This document shows, piece after piece, positions 25,958 through 34,855 of a stretch of 64,000 bases of DNA; positions within the stretch are counted from its first letter, which is position 1; each line of letters begins with the position of its first letter. The position numbers and the translations under genes are program-made. Origin of the DNA: an uncultured Prevotellaceae bacterium (lineage in GTDB: Bacteria; Bacteroidota; Bacteroidia; Bacteroidales; Bacteroidaceae); the NCBI GenBank assembly GCA_902774815.1, contig CACYJV010000016.1, positions 17,501-81,500 of the forward strand, in the 5' to 3' direction. Under the pieces are notes generated by a model. The model was not told the DNA's origin and ran no database searches. It saw only the letters and a program-made list of their open reading frames with translations.

Positions 25958-28900
25958 ATGAGAAAGTTCTTACTTTCGTTGCTCGCAATGTTCGCCGTTG
26001 TAGCAACATCATCCGCTGCCGACATTACAGACGTATTGAACCAAAGCGTTACGGGTATCACCGGTTCCTCGTACACTTCGTTCAGTGGCATTACCGTCAC
26101 CTCAAAAGCCGTCTATGCCGGACAGTGTGCTGGTAGCTATAGCTCCATTCAACTTCGTAGCAACAACAGCAACAGTGGTATTGTGACTACAGCTTCAGGT
26201 GGCACAATTACCAAAGTGGAAGTGACGTGGAATAGCAATACTTCCGCAAACCGCACCCTTCAGGTGTACGTTTCGAACACCGCTTTTGAAGATCCTACCG
26301 AACTTTATGGCGGCGATGCTACGTTGGCTGGCACCATTGTCAACGATGGTAGCTCAACAACGCTCGAAATCGACGGCACCTATGCCTATGTGGGCATTCG
26401 TTCTGCCTCTGGCGCCATGTATCTTGACGAGGTCAAGTTCACATGGAACGATGGCCAGGATGTCGATACAGAGGCTCCCGAAGCTCCCGTGATCACACCC
26501 GAGGCTGGCATCTACTATGGTCCTACCGACGTGACCATCACGGCCGAAGAAGGCACGGAAATCTACTACACGCTCAATGGTGGCGAAGAGACGCTCTACG
26601 TGGCTCCCTTCACACTGAGCGAGACCACCAAGGTGGAGGCTGTGGCCAAGAAGGGCGAGCACGTCAGTGCAAAGACTTCGGCTACTTTCACGATTGCAAC
26701 TGTCTACACATCACTCGACGACATCAACCGAAACACCGTGGATGGCAATACGCCGATGAAACTCGTGTTCGACGACCTGCTTGTCGCCTATGTGAATGGT
26801 TCAAACACCTACGTGACGGATGGCGAGGTCGGCCTATTGCTCTTTGGTACCACCGACCTGACTGCCGGCGACCGCATCAAGGGTTCGCTGACGGGTACGG
26901 CTACCTTGTACAACGGTCTGCCTGAGGTGAAGACAAGTGCTGCCGAGATTGACGCCGAAGTGCTGTCCAGCGACAACGCTGTGGCTCCTAAGGTGGTGGC
27001 TGCCGATGCACTGAAAGCCGACATGCTTGGATTTGTCAGCCAATACGTCACGCTGAAGGGCGCCAAGTTTGCCGAATCGCAGGAAGTATCAACGAAAATC
27101 AACGTTCCTTTCACCGTCGGTGAAAATGAATTTTTCATTCGCAACAACTTCCTTGTTGAGTTTGCCGTCGATGCCGAGAAGGAGTACAAAGTCTCTGGCT
27201 TCGTAACGATTTACAAAGAGAACATCCAGCTCTACCCCATCAAGACCGAGGACATTGCAGAGAAGCTGCCCGTGGTGCTTTCTGAGCTTGTCAATCCGTC
27301 GTTCGATGAGGGTGTCACCTATGGTGTTGACGCTACTGACAATCTGGCTACTTCGGGCAGTGCCAACAACGCAGAGATCACTGGCTGGACCAGCAATGGC
27401 GGTGCTGCATGGTCGGTAGGTGCTTCGTTCGCATACGGCACTCAGGCTCAGCTGAACAGTTCGGCCATTCCTGCCGAAGGTCCCAGCACGGCCGCACTCG
27501 GCGTGTCGGTTGGTTGGGGTGGCACCGTGAGCTATTCACAGCCCGTCAGCCTGCCCGCTGGTTACTACGTTATGAGCTACAAGGCCCTGAACATCTTCGA
27601 TGCTGCTACGCAGTTACAGTCGAGATGTGGTGTCATTGGCGGTGGTAACAGCTTCACCTCCGAAAAGAACAGCTTCGCCAGCAACGTCTGGGAGTCCGAC
27701 TTCATTACCTTCGACCTTGCCGACGATGTTGAGGAAGCTCGCTTGCAGATTGGTGGTTCAGCCATTTCTGGTGGTTCCACAGCCAATGCAAAGGTGTTGT
27801 TCGACGATGTTGAACTGAAGTTGTTCGATACGGCTGAAGAGCGCGACGCCTTCGTGGCTCAAGCTAAGGCTGCTGCCGACCTGGCCACAGCAATTGGAAA
27901 GGCTACAATCCTGAAGGAGAACACCATAACGGGCGAAGAACTCTTCATGAAGCCATCGTCGGCTGCTGAAGAACTGGGTAAGGCCATCGAGGCTGCTCAG
28001 GCCGTTGCCGACAACGCTGAAGCTACAACTGAGGAAATGGAAGCTGCCATCGAGGCTCTTGCTACTGCCGTTGCCGCCTTCAATGCTGCTCCGGTCGTTC
28101 AGCCCGAGGCCGATGCCAAGTACACCTTCCGCCTGTCGCTGGAGACTGAGCCTCCTTACTATCTCTATCTGGACACAGAGACCAACACGGCAAATGTCTC
28201 GCAGGAGACTCTCTCGGAGTTCAGCTTTGTTCCTACTGAGGTAGAAGGTCAGTATCTGCTGAAGACCGACGATGATGCTTACCTGGGTCATACACCTAAC
28301 GGAAACGACGTTTGGAGCATGAACGCCACCGACCAGACACCTTGGATGTTCACGCGCCTGGCCAATGGTACATACACCATCGACAAGGTGACGAACACCA
28401 ACCAACACGTAGGTGCCGAGGCTAACGTTGAGGGTAACAACCGCGTTTGGGCCGACAAACTTGCCGGCCGTGCTGAGAGTCAGTGGTTCATCGAAAAAGT
28501 GAAGTCCATCCTTGTGGCTCCTGCCTTCAACATTGCTCCTGAGAGCGAGGTTGAGGAAGGCACTGAACTGACCGTCACCTTCACGGCTGACGATCTGGGT
28601 GACCTTGCTGCTGAAGACCTGACTGTCAACTATGCTGCCAACATTGTCAAGACCGACGAGGAAGGCAATGGCGACACGCAGTACATCCGTGGCACTGCCA
28701 AACTCGATGAGGCTACTGCTATCGAATACGAGTTTGTGGCTGGCTTCATGTATGAGGTGGCACTCAACGAGATTACCCTCACCAATGCCGCTGGAGAGCA
28801 AGTGGGCGAACAGAATCCTGATGTTTCGGCTGAAACCAGCTTCATCGTGGTGGCTAAGCCCGAAGATCCTGCACAGGATGTGCTCGACGTGATGGCCAAG

Positions 28901-30187
28901 TATCCGCAGGTTGTCTCTGCACTCGTGCCCGACTTCTCGGCATGGGAAGGTGGACTGGTCAGCAACAACGGCCAGCACTGGGATGGCACATCGTCGTCCG
29001 TCTACTACGAGCAGACCGGTGCACAGTGGGGCCAGTCGGCTTGGGAGAACAGCTCAAGCGTCAACCTCACGCTGCCTGCAGGCAAGTATCTGATTCTCAC
29101 TCCCGGCCGTTCGTCGAGTGGCGAAGCTGTCGAGGCTTACATGATGGTCGGCGAAGAGAAGGTCGTATTCCCCGCCAAGGGTGATGTGGGCTTCGGTATT
29201 GCCACCGATGGTACTCCTACGTTTGCCGAGGATGCCACATATGCCAACAACGGACTTGGACGCGGTTGGGAATATCGCTACGTCGAGTTCGAGAGCGATG
29301 GCACGACACCTGTCACCGTCACGCTGGGTGGTTCGGCTACTGCCGAGCACCAGTGGATGAGCTTCACACAGCCTATCCTCCGCACAACAGAGGATAATAC
29401 CGCCGTGGCTAAGGAACTGCTGCAGCAGGCACTCGACGAGGCTAACGCCCTGCTCGACAATGCTGGCGACGGACCGTTCCAGAAGAGCGAGGAAGACACG
29501 AATGCATTCCAGGGTGCCATCGATGCTGCTCAGGGCGTCTACGACAATGCCAGCGCAACCAACGATGAAGTAACGAAGGCTACCGAGGATCTGAAGGCTG
29601 CTACCGAAGCATACAAGAATGCAACTGTCGACGTCGATGAGACGAAGTACTGGAAGCTGCGCAATGCACTCAATGCAGATCCTGCCTACTACATGGTTCT
29701 CGATGCTGAGTACCAGTATGTATACGTAAGCCAGGAGGAAGAGCCCACGCCGATCCACTTCGTGAAGACCGAGGTTGAGGGTGAGTACATGCTTGCCAGC
29801 GAGGACGGCCTGTATGTGGGCTGGCCCGGTGGCGATCCCTGGACTATGCGCACCAGCGCTGCCACGCCGTGGCGCTTCACCCTCATGCCCAATGGCGCCT
29901 ACACCATCGACAAGGTCTCGAACCCTGCCCACCACGTAGGTATCGAGAAAGATGCTGAGCTCAACAACGAGGGTCTGCCTCTCTGCTGGGCCGACAAGGG
30001 TGCAAGCCGTCCTGAAAGCCAGTGGTTCTTCGAACCAACTGAAGTGGTTGTCGGTATCAACGAGATTGGCACTGCCAACATCAGCCGTGAGGATGTCTAC
30101 ACCATCAACGGTATGAAGGTGAAGGCCGACGCTCGTCTGCAGAAGGGCATCTACATCGTAGGTGGCAAGAAGATAGTAGTGAAGTAA
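25958..30187 (+). CDS. Large multidomain secreted surface protein with T9SS tail
   Basis: 1409 residues; signal peptide MRKFLLSLLAMFAVVATSSA. In order: a beta-rich domain (about 20-165), a chitobiase C-terminal-like domain (about 172-245; 'IYYTLNGGEE'), an OB-fold-like region (about 250-440), a galactose-binding-like domain (about 445-630; 'NPSFDEGVTYGVDA' to 'AKVLFDDVEL'), a FIVAR-like helical segment, and a lectin-like module ending 'ESQWFIEK'. A second binding domain, helical segment and module ('PESQWFFE') repeat this order, so the protein looks internally duplicated. The tail reads VYTINGMKV...LQKGIYIVGGKKIVVK. No catalytic site was recognised, so an adhesin or glycan-binding role is an inference. 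It lies 59 nt after the zincin gene, likely the same transcript. Confidence 0.75.
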   Translation: MRKFLLSLLAMFAVVATSSAADITDVLNQSVTGITGSSYTSFSGITVTSKAVYAGQCAGSYSSIQLRSNNSNSGIVTTASGGTITKVEVTWNSNTSANRTLQVYVSNTAFEDPTELYGGDATLAGTIVNDGSSTTLEIDGTYAYVGIRSASGAMYLDEVKFTWNDGQDVDTEAPEAPVITPEAGIYYGPTDVTITAEEGTEIYYTLNGGEETLYVAPFTLSETTKVEAVAKKGEHVSAKTSATFTIATVYTSLDDINRNTVDGNTPMKLVFDDLLVAYVNGSNTYVTDGEVGLLLFGTTDLTAGDRIKGSLTGTATLYNGLPEVKTSAAEIDAEVLSSDNAVAPKVVAADALKADMLGFVSQYVTLKGAKFAESQEVSTKINVPFTVGENEFFIRNNFLVEFAVDAEKEYKVSGFVTIYKENIQLYPIKTEDIAEKLPVVLSELVNPSFDEGVTYGVDATDNLATSGSANNAEITGWTSNGGAAWSVGASFAYGTQAQLNSSAIPAEGPSTAALGVSVGWGGTVSYSQPVSLPAGYYVMSYKALNIFDAATQLQSRCGVIGGGNSFTSEKNSFASNVWESDFITFDLADDVEEARLQIGGSAISGGSTANAKVLFDDVELKLFDTAEERDAFVAQAKAAADLATAIGKATILKENTITGEELFMKPSSAAEELGKAIEAAQAVADNAEATTEEMEAAIEALATAVAAFNAAPVVQPEADAKYTFRLSLETEPPYYLYLDTETNTANVSQETLSEFSFVPTEVEGQYLLKTDDDAYLGHTPNGNDVWSMNATDQTPWMFTRLANGTYTIDKVTNTNQHVGAEANVEGNNRVWADKLAGRAESQWFIEKVKSILVAPAFNIAPESEVEEGTELTVTFTADDLGDLAAEDLTVNYAANIVKTDEEGNGDTQYIRGTAKLDEATAIEYEFVAGFMYEVALNEITLTNAAGEQVGEQNPDVSAETSFIVVAKPEDPAQDVLDVMAKYPQVVSALVPDFSAWEGGLVSNNGQHWDGTSSSVYYEQTGAQWGQSAWENSSSVNLTLPAGKYLILTPGRSSSGEAVEAYMMVGEEKVVFPAKGDVGFGIATDGTPTFAEDATYANNGLGRGWEYRYVEFESDGTTPVTVTLGGSATAEHQWMSFTQPILRTTEDNTAVAKELLQQALDEANALLDNAGDGPFQKSEEDTNAFQGAIDAAQGVYDNASATNDEVTKATEDLKAATEAYKNATVDVDETKYWKLRNALNADPAYYMVLDAEYQYVYVSQEEEPTPIHFVKTEVEGEYMLASEDGLYVGWPGGDPWTMRTSAATPWRFTLMPNGAYTIDKVSNPAHHVGIEKDAELNNEGLPLCWADKGASRPESQWFFEPTEVVVGINEIGTANISREDVYTINGMKVKADARLQKGIYIVGGKKIVVK

Positions 30188-30201
30188 ACCGAAAATGAAG
30201 G

Positions 30202-30285
30202 TAAAGGACGGGCTTTCAAGAGTCTGTCCTTCACCGACAAACATAAAGAGAGGTGCTCCCGTCGTGGGATGCGCCTCTTTTTTTG
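30202..30285 (+). terminator. Tandem terminator hairpins after the large surface protein
   Basis: A first stem at about 30202-30229 (AAGGACGGGCT / AGTCTGTCCTT with G-T pairs) is followed by a second (AGAGGTGC..TCCC / GGGATGCGCCTCT) that ends in seven T at about 30278-30284. The pair closes the 23.5-30.2 kb transcript. Confidence 0.8.
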
Positions 30286-30312
30286 AAACGAAACCAAAAT
30301 CTTTTGTTTTTG

Positions 30313-30344
30313 TTTTGCATTTCGCTCGTTTATTCATATCTTTG
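30313..30344 (+). promoter_or_regulatory. Upstream promoter before dprA
   Basis: TTTTG (30313-30317), 19 bp, TATCTTTG (30337-30344): a near-ideal match. The expected start is near 30350, about 140 nt before dprA. The segment that follows (to about 30425) contains a small CCCTT/AAGGG hairpin and an A-rich end; it may be a leader or a short RNA. Confidence 0.75.
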
Positions 30345-30435
30345 CGCTTAAAGTGCGAACTTACTCCATCTCAGCATATTTAGAGTCCCTTCATAAGGGG
30401 CGGCTATCATGCAGGGTAAAAAAATAAGATTATTC

Positions 30436-30467
30436 TTTTGTTCTGCGCTCGATTTTTCGTAACTTTG
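30436..30467 (+). promoter_or_regulatory. Proximal dprA promoter
   Basis: TTTTG (30436-30440), 19 bp, TAACTTTG (30460-30467), 20 bp before the ATG at 30488. Confidence 0.85.
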
Positions 30468-30487
30468 CCCAGCCTAATCAAGCCCTG

Positions 30488-31621
30488 ATGAGCATGAATC
30501 AACAAGAAATCATCAATGCAATGGCGTTGACACGCGTCAGCCCGTACGAATCGGAAGCCATCAACACGCTCTACCGAAAGGTTGGAACGGCTACCGATGT
30601 GCTGGCATTGGGCAAGAATGTCCGCGACGTATTGCCCTCTGCTTCCAACCGGCTCGTCGACGCAATGGGCGATGTTTCCGAAGCGCTGAGGCGTGCCGAA
30701 CAGGAGTTCGCTGCAACCGAAAAGCACGGCATCAAGGTGCTTCTGCTGGACTCCGACGACTATCCGCAGCGACTCAGCCAGTGCAATGATGCGCCATTGG
30801 TGGTATATTTCAAGGGAACGACCAACCTCAATGCCCGCCGTGTTGTCAGCATCGTGGGCACACGTCACGCCACTCCCTACGGCATCGACCTCGTGGGGCG
30901 CTTCATGACCCAGTTGCGTACGCTATGCCCTGAAGTACTCGTGATGAGTGGGTTGGCTTATGGCATCGACATTTGTGCCCACAGGGAAGCTTTGCGCCAA
31001 GGCTACGAAACTGTGGCTGTGTTAGCCCATGGTCTTGACGACCTTTACCCTTACGCCCATAGGCAAACAGCAGTGGAGATGGTCGGCCATGGCGGACTGC
31101 TAACGGAATATATGTTTGGCACACGTGCCGAGCGACTGAACTTCCTGCGTCGCAACCGCATTGTGGCGGGTATGGCCGATGCTACCATTCTAGTGGAGAG
31201 TGCCTCTCAGGGAGGTGGGCTTGTCACCGTACGGATTGCCAATGAATATGGGCGAAAAGTCATGGCGTTTCCTGGTGCCATTGGAGCACAGTTCAGCGAG
31301 GGTTGCAACCAACTGATACGCCAGGGGCAGGCCACTCTCATCACTTCGGCCACAGACTTTGTGGAAACCATGGGTTGGACCTCTGACCAACAACGCCAAA
31401 AAGCACAGGAACAAGGTATCGAACGGCAGCTGTTCCCCGACCTGACGGCAGACGAGCAAAGGGTTGTGGAAGCATTGCGGCAGCAAAATGACACACAGAC
31501 AGGCGAACTGAGCCGCCTGTGCAACATGCCCATAGGCCAACTGACGGCTGTGCTCTTCGCTTTGGAAATGAAAGGGCAGGTACGGGCATTGGCTGGCGGT
31601 GCGTACCATCTCATCGCCTGA
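30488..31621 (+). CDS. dprA: DNA-processing protein DprA (Smf)
   Basis: 377 residues. DprA binds incoming single-stranded DNA in natural transformation and loads RecA. An N-terminal helical (HhH-like) region is followed by the Rossmann-like core with 'VSIVGTRHATPYGIDLVGR', 'VMSGLAYGIDICAHREAL', 'TVAVLAHGLDDLYP' and 'NRIVAGMADATILVESASQG'. A C-terminal winged-helix domain ('DTQTGELSRLCNMPIGQLTAVLF') closes it. The start could also be the second Met, two codons in. Two stacked promoters precede it. Only this competence-related gene is visible here, so transformation itself is not demonstrated. Confidence 0.95.
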   Translation: MSMNQQEIINAMALTRVSPYESEAINTLYRKVGTATDVLALGKNVRDVLPSASNRLVDAMGDVSEALRRAEQEFAATEKHGIKVLLLDSDDYPQRLSQCNDAPLVVYFKGTTNLNARRVVSIVGTRHATPYGIDLVGRFMTQLRTLCPEVLVMSGLAYGIDICAHREALRQGYETVAVLAHGLDDLYPYAHRQTAVEMVGHGGLLTEYMFGTRAERLNFLRRNRIVAGMADATILVESASQGGGLVTVRIANEYGRKVMAFPGAIGAQFSEGCNQLIRQGQATLITSATDFVETMGWTSDQQRQKAQEQGIERQLFPDLTADEQRVVEALRQQNDTQTGELSRLCNMPIGQLTAVLFALEMKGQVRALAGGAYHLIA

Positions 31622-31682
31622 AAAAATCGCCTGAATATAATAGCTTGAACAAAAATAGATATTTAACAGTTAACAGAATAAT

Positions 31683-32888
31683 ATGAACATTACCAAAAAC
31701 ATCTTCTACGTGGGCGTAAACGACCGGCAGAAGGCACTCTTCGAAGGCCTTTGGCCGCTGCCCAACGGTGTGAGTTACAATTCCTATCTGATCGTCGACG
31801 AGAAGGTTTGCCTCATCGATACGGTCGAAGTGACATTCTTCTCGCAGTTCCTCGAAAACGTGCGTACCGTCATCGGTGAACGCCCCATCGACTATGTTGT
31901 TATCAACCACATGGAACCCGACCACAGCGGCTCGCTGGCTTTGCTGCGCAAGTACTATCCTGAGGTGCAGATTGTGGGCAACAAGAAGACATTCCAGATG
32001 ATGCAGGGTTTCTACAAGATAGGCGAAGAAGGTGCCCAAGAGGTGAAAAACGGCGATTCCATCGCCCTTGGCAGCCTGCAACTGCAGTTCGTCCTCACGC
32101 CCATGGTGCACTGGCCAGAAACCATGATGACGCTCTGCCAACAGGCCGACGGGACTGGCGACGTGGTGCTATTCTCGGGCGATGCCTTCGGCTGCTTTGG
32201 TGCTCTCAACGGTGGTGTTATCGACGAGCAAATCAACTGCGATACGTTCTGGCTGGAGATGGTGCGCTACTACTCGAACATCGTAGGCAAGTATGGCACG
32301 CCAGTGCAGCAGGCACTGAAGAAGCTGGCCGGGCAACGTGTTGACTACATCTGCGCCACCCATGGACCCGTGTGGCACGAATATCTTCAGAAGGTCATCG
32401 ACTTGTACGACCGCCTCTCGCTCTACAAAACCGAGCCAGGTCTGGTCATCTGCTATGGTACCATGTATGGGAACACCGAACGCATGGCCGAAATCATCGC
32501 TCAGGCAGCCAGCGAGGCAGGCGTGAAAAACATCGTTGTCTATAACGTATCGAAGACGCACCATTCCTACATCCTGCGCGACATCTTCCGTTATCGGGCA
32601 CTCATCGTCGGTGCTCCTACCTACAACACCGGGCTTTACCATGAAATGGACGTGCTGCTCTCGGAGATTGCCGGTCGCGACATCAAAGGCAACCACCTGC
32701 TCGGCTGGTTCGGCTCGCATTCGTGGGCATCAAAGGCCGTTGCTGCCATCGAGAAGTGGAACGAGGAGCGACTTCACTTCGAGCCCGTCGGCCAACCTGT
32801 TGACATGAAGCAGGGTCTCAGCGAAGAGGTGCGCCAGCAGTGCGTGGCTCTTGGACAGGCCGTTGCCGAGCGGCTTCGCCAGGCATAG
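31683..32888 (+). CDS. Flavodiiron protein (FprA type A flavoprotein)
   Basis: 401 residues, cytoplasmic. The N-terminal metallo-beta-lactamase-like domain carries the diiron ligands in 'NHMEPDHSGSLALL' and further His/Asp/Glu in 'MVHWPETMMTL', 'FSGDAFGCFG' and 'ATHGPVWHEY'. The C-terminal flavodoxin domain (about 258-395; 'VICYGTMYGNTERMAEII') binds FMN. Flavodiiron proteins reduce O2 to water or NO to N2O, protecting anaerobes. No rubredoxin gene is adjacent, so the electron donor is not seen. It starts about 60 nt after dprA. Confidence 0.95.
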   Translation: MNITKNIFYVGVNDRQKALFEGLWPLPNGVSYNSYLIVDEKVCLIDTVEVTFFSQFLENVRTVIGERPIDYVVINHMEPDHSGSLALLRKYYPEVQIVGNKKTFQMMQGFYKIGEEGAQEVKNGDSIALGSLQLQFVLTPMVHWPETMMTLCQQADGTGDVVLFSGDAFGCFGALNGGVIDEQINCDTFWLEMVRYYSNIVGKYGTPVQQALKKLAGQRVDYICATHGPVWHEYLQKVIDLYDRLSLYKTEPGLVICYGTMYGNTERMAEIIAQAASEAGVKNIVVYNVSKTHHSYILRDIFRYRALIVGAPTYNTGLYHEMDVLLSEIAGRDIKGNHLLGWFGSHSWASKAVAAIEKWNEERLHFEPVGQPVDMKQGLSEEVRQQCVALGQAVAERLRQA

Positions 32889-33024
32889 CGTTTCCTATCG
32901 CTTTCAGTCTTCACGCAGAGTCTTGCCAAGCACGGGGATGCCTATCCAATGGTAATAGCACGGGCGCCCCGTTTCCTTAGCGGCTTTGCGTGAGGACAAA
33001 TATCATCTTTGCACGAAGAAAAAA

Positions 33025-34182
33025 ATGGGTAAGGACCACTATTCGAACGCCATCGCAAAGCTGCGCTTTCCGCTTATTGTGGCAGTGGTGTTGATACATT
33101 GCAACATCAGCGATTACAATGTGGCAGCAGGCCATCTGTATGGCTACAAGTGGTTTCGCCTTGTTGCCATTCATCTCATGGCCGAAGTGGCCGTACCCGC
33201 GTTTTTCTTCATTTCCGGCTATCTTCTTTATGCAAACGATGTCTTTACGTGGAATCAGTACGGGCTCAAACTGCGAAAACGAGTGAAGTCGCTGCTGGTT
33301 CCATATCTGTTGTGGAACACCATCTGCTTCCTTCTTGTGGTGGCTCTGCAGCTGATGAAACCCGACTTCAGGCTGCTTCTTCACAAGTCGGTGGCCGACA
33401 TGCAACTGAAAGACTTCTTCTTTATCTATTGGGACTTGGGCCAGGTAGAGAACATCGCTGGCAGGCCAGGGCCACTCCTGGGACCACTGTGGTTTCTGAA
33501 GGAGCTGATGATTCTGGTCATCGCGTCGCCCTTGCTGTGCTACCCATTGAAACACTTTCGATGGTGGTGGCCCTTGCTGCTGGCCGCCCTTTGCGTTACG
33601 CCCCTGCCCTATCAGCAGACAATCATTCACGACCCCGCCTCCGTCCTGTTCTTTACGCTGGGAATGGCCTTCGCCGCCAGCCACATTTCACTCGACGGCC
33701 TTTACCGCCACCGAGTGCCGTTCACTTTGCTTACGTTGGCTTCCATGGTGCTCATCGTGCTGGCTGTGGTAACACCGCTGATGGCCTGGATGCCGCCCCT
33801 TTCGCGAAGCATATTGATGAATGTCGCCATTCTCGTCGAACAGTTTTCGTTCATCATGGCGGCATTAGCATGGGTTGCGAATCGTACGACAGAAAACGAT
33901 CAAAAAGCCGATAGCCGCTCGGAGTGTAAGCCTTGCCGTTGGGTTGAGAGGCTGAGGCTGGCTGAAAGCAGTTTCTTCATCTTCTGCATGCACCCATTTG
34001 TGTCGTCAGCCTTTATGAATATTGCCAAACGCGATTTGCCTTTATTCCACGACTCTTCGCTTTCAATCCTATTCGTCTTGCTTTCGGTCGTCGTCACCGT
34101 GGCCATTTGCCTCATGGCCTTCCACGTCATGCGAAGATGTTTCCCGCGGCTCTTGTCGTTGCTTACGGGCAGCAGAATTTGA
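33025..34182 (+). CDS. Membrane acyltransferase, acyltransferase-3 family
   Basis: 385 residues from ATG at 33025. A GTG at 32986 in frame would lie upstream of the -7-like box CATCTTTG (33004-33011) and is rejected. About ten hydrophobic segments are present. The N-terminal 'AKLRFPLIVAVVLIHCN' has the family's motif with an active-site-like His. Further segments are 'AVPAFFFISGYLLY', 'GPLWFLKELMILVIASPL' and 'SSFFIFCMHPFVSSAFM'. Such enzymes acylate sugars of surface polysaccharides or other extracellular glycans; the target is unknown. No capsule or O-antigen genes surround it. Confidence 0.85.
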   Translation: MGKDHYSNAIAKLRFPLIVAVVLIHCNISDYNVAAGHLYGYKWFRLVAIHLMAEVAVPAFFFISGYLLYANDVFTWNQYGLKLRKRVKSLLVPYLLWNTICFLLVVALQLMKPDFRLLLHKSVADMQLKDFFFIYWDLGQVENIAGRPGPLLGPLWFLKELMILVIASPLLCYPLKHFRWWWPLLLAALCVTPLPYQQTIIHDPASVLFFTLGMAFAASHISLDGLYRHRVPFTLLTLASMVLIVLAVVTPLMAWMPPLSRSILMNVAILVEQFSFIMAALAWVANRTTENDQKADSRSECKPCRWVERLRLAESSFFIFCMHPFVSSAFMNIAKRDLPLFHDSSLSILFVLLSVVVTVAICLMAFHVMRRCFPRLLSLLTGSRI

Positions 34183-34266
34183 TAACAGCACCAAAAGAAG
34201 ACTTCTCACACCACCCCAAAAACCACCATTCGCGCATTGATAAGGTGCCGTTTGGGCACAAAAAAG

Positions 34267-34417
34267 CACCCAAATGGTCGGGAAAAAGCACTAAAATGGT
34301 CGGAGAAAAGCACTAAAATGGCATAGAAAAGCATCAAAAATGGGCAGAAGAGGTGCAAAAATGAGGCAGAAATGCTCAAAAATAGGGCAAAAGTGGCTCA
34401 AAAATGCTCACAAAATG
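34267..34417 (+). repeat. Tandem array of seven degenerate 21-22 bp repeats
   Basis: Units start at 34267, 34289, 34311, 34332, 34354, 34375 and 34397, alternating between 21 and 22 nt, about two DNA helical turns. Consensus is roughly GCACYAAAATGG followed by KCRGRAAAA. The first three are closest to each other and the last four diverge. The constant spacing with drifting sequence resembles iteron-type protein-binding arrays. Confidence 0.8.
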
Positions 34418-34567
34418 CACTTTTCGAGCGGTGCGGAGCGCCAAAAATGCCCTTTTTTCGTGGTCAAAAGGCAGAACGGCGTCCTGAATAACATGAAAAT
34501 CCTTCGTGTTGCTTACCGAAAATGCATATATATACTATTCCGTTTTAGCCGTGTTTTCCGCGTTTTT

Positions 34568-34690
34568 TAGGGCAAAACTGCACGTTTTTCGGCCGATTTT
34601 GACCATTTCTTAGCCGTTCCCTGCACATTTTTCACTAAAAAAGCCACTTTTTTGCTCGTTTTTGAGCTGTTTTGCGACTATTTTTGTGGC
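34568..34690 (-). repeat. Degenerate inverted counterpart of the tandem array
   Basis: Read on the minus strand, this stretch gives units such as GCTCAAAAACGAGCAAAAAA, similar to the GCTCAAAAATAGGGCAAAAG unit of the left array. Spacing is less regular than on the left, so the relationship is suggestive only. Confidence 0.45.
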
Positions 34691-34855
34691 CTTGTGACAT
34701 TTACACTTTCGTAAATTAAAGATAATCAATCAATTAGAACGTTCTCTTTCAAAATGTCACATTTTGCTGTTCCTGATGATGGTTGACATTGTTTTTACTC
34801 GTCTCTACGAATGGTTGACAAGAACCTACAACCCAATCATCATCCGTGGGGGCGA

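Larger units (their letters stand above)
34183..34855. other. Gene-free region with strand-asymmetric repeats
   Basis: No plausible gene in 673 nt between convergent coding blocks. The left part of the top strand is rich in A and G and holds a tandem array (34267-34417). The right part (about 34568-34690) is rich in T and C and carries related but degenerate units in inverted orientation. The centre near 34524-34536 has an alternating AT tract (CATATATATAC). The last part contains the palindrome AAAATGTCACATTTT (34752-34766). No tRNA, ORF or DnaA-box cluster was recognised. Confidence 0.7.

Noticed and set aside
27758-28978. Minus-strand open frame of about 400 codons inside the large surface protein
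   Set aside because: Lies wholly within a gene with clear domains and lacks any family feature.
34183-34855. Replication terminus/dif region
   Set aside because: Convergent genes and a composition switch suggested a terminus, but no convincing dif site was seen, and two perfect parS sites only 25 kb away point to an origin-proximal position.
34183-34855. CRISPR array
   Set aside because: Units are about 21-22 nt, contiguous and degenerate, without spacers; there are no cas genes.
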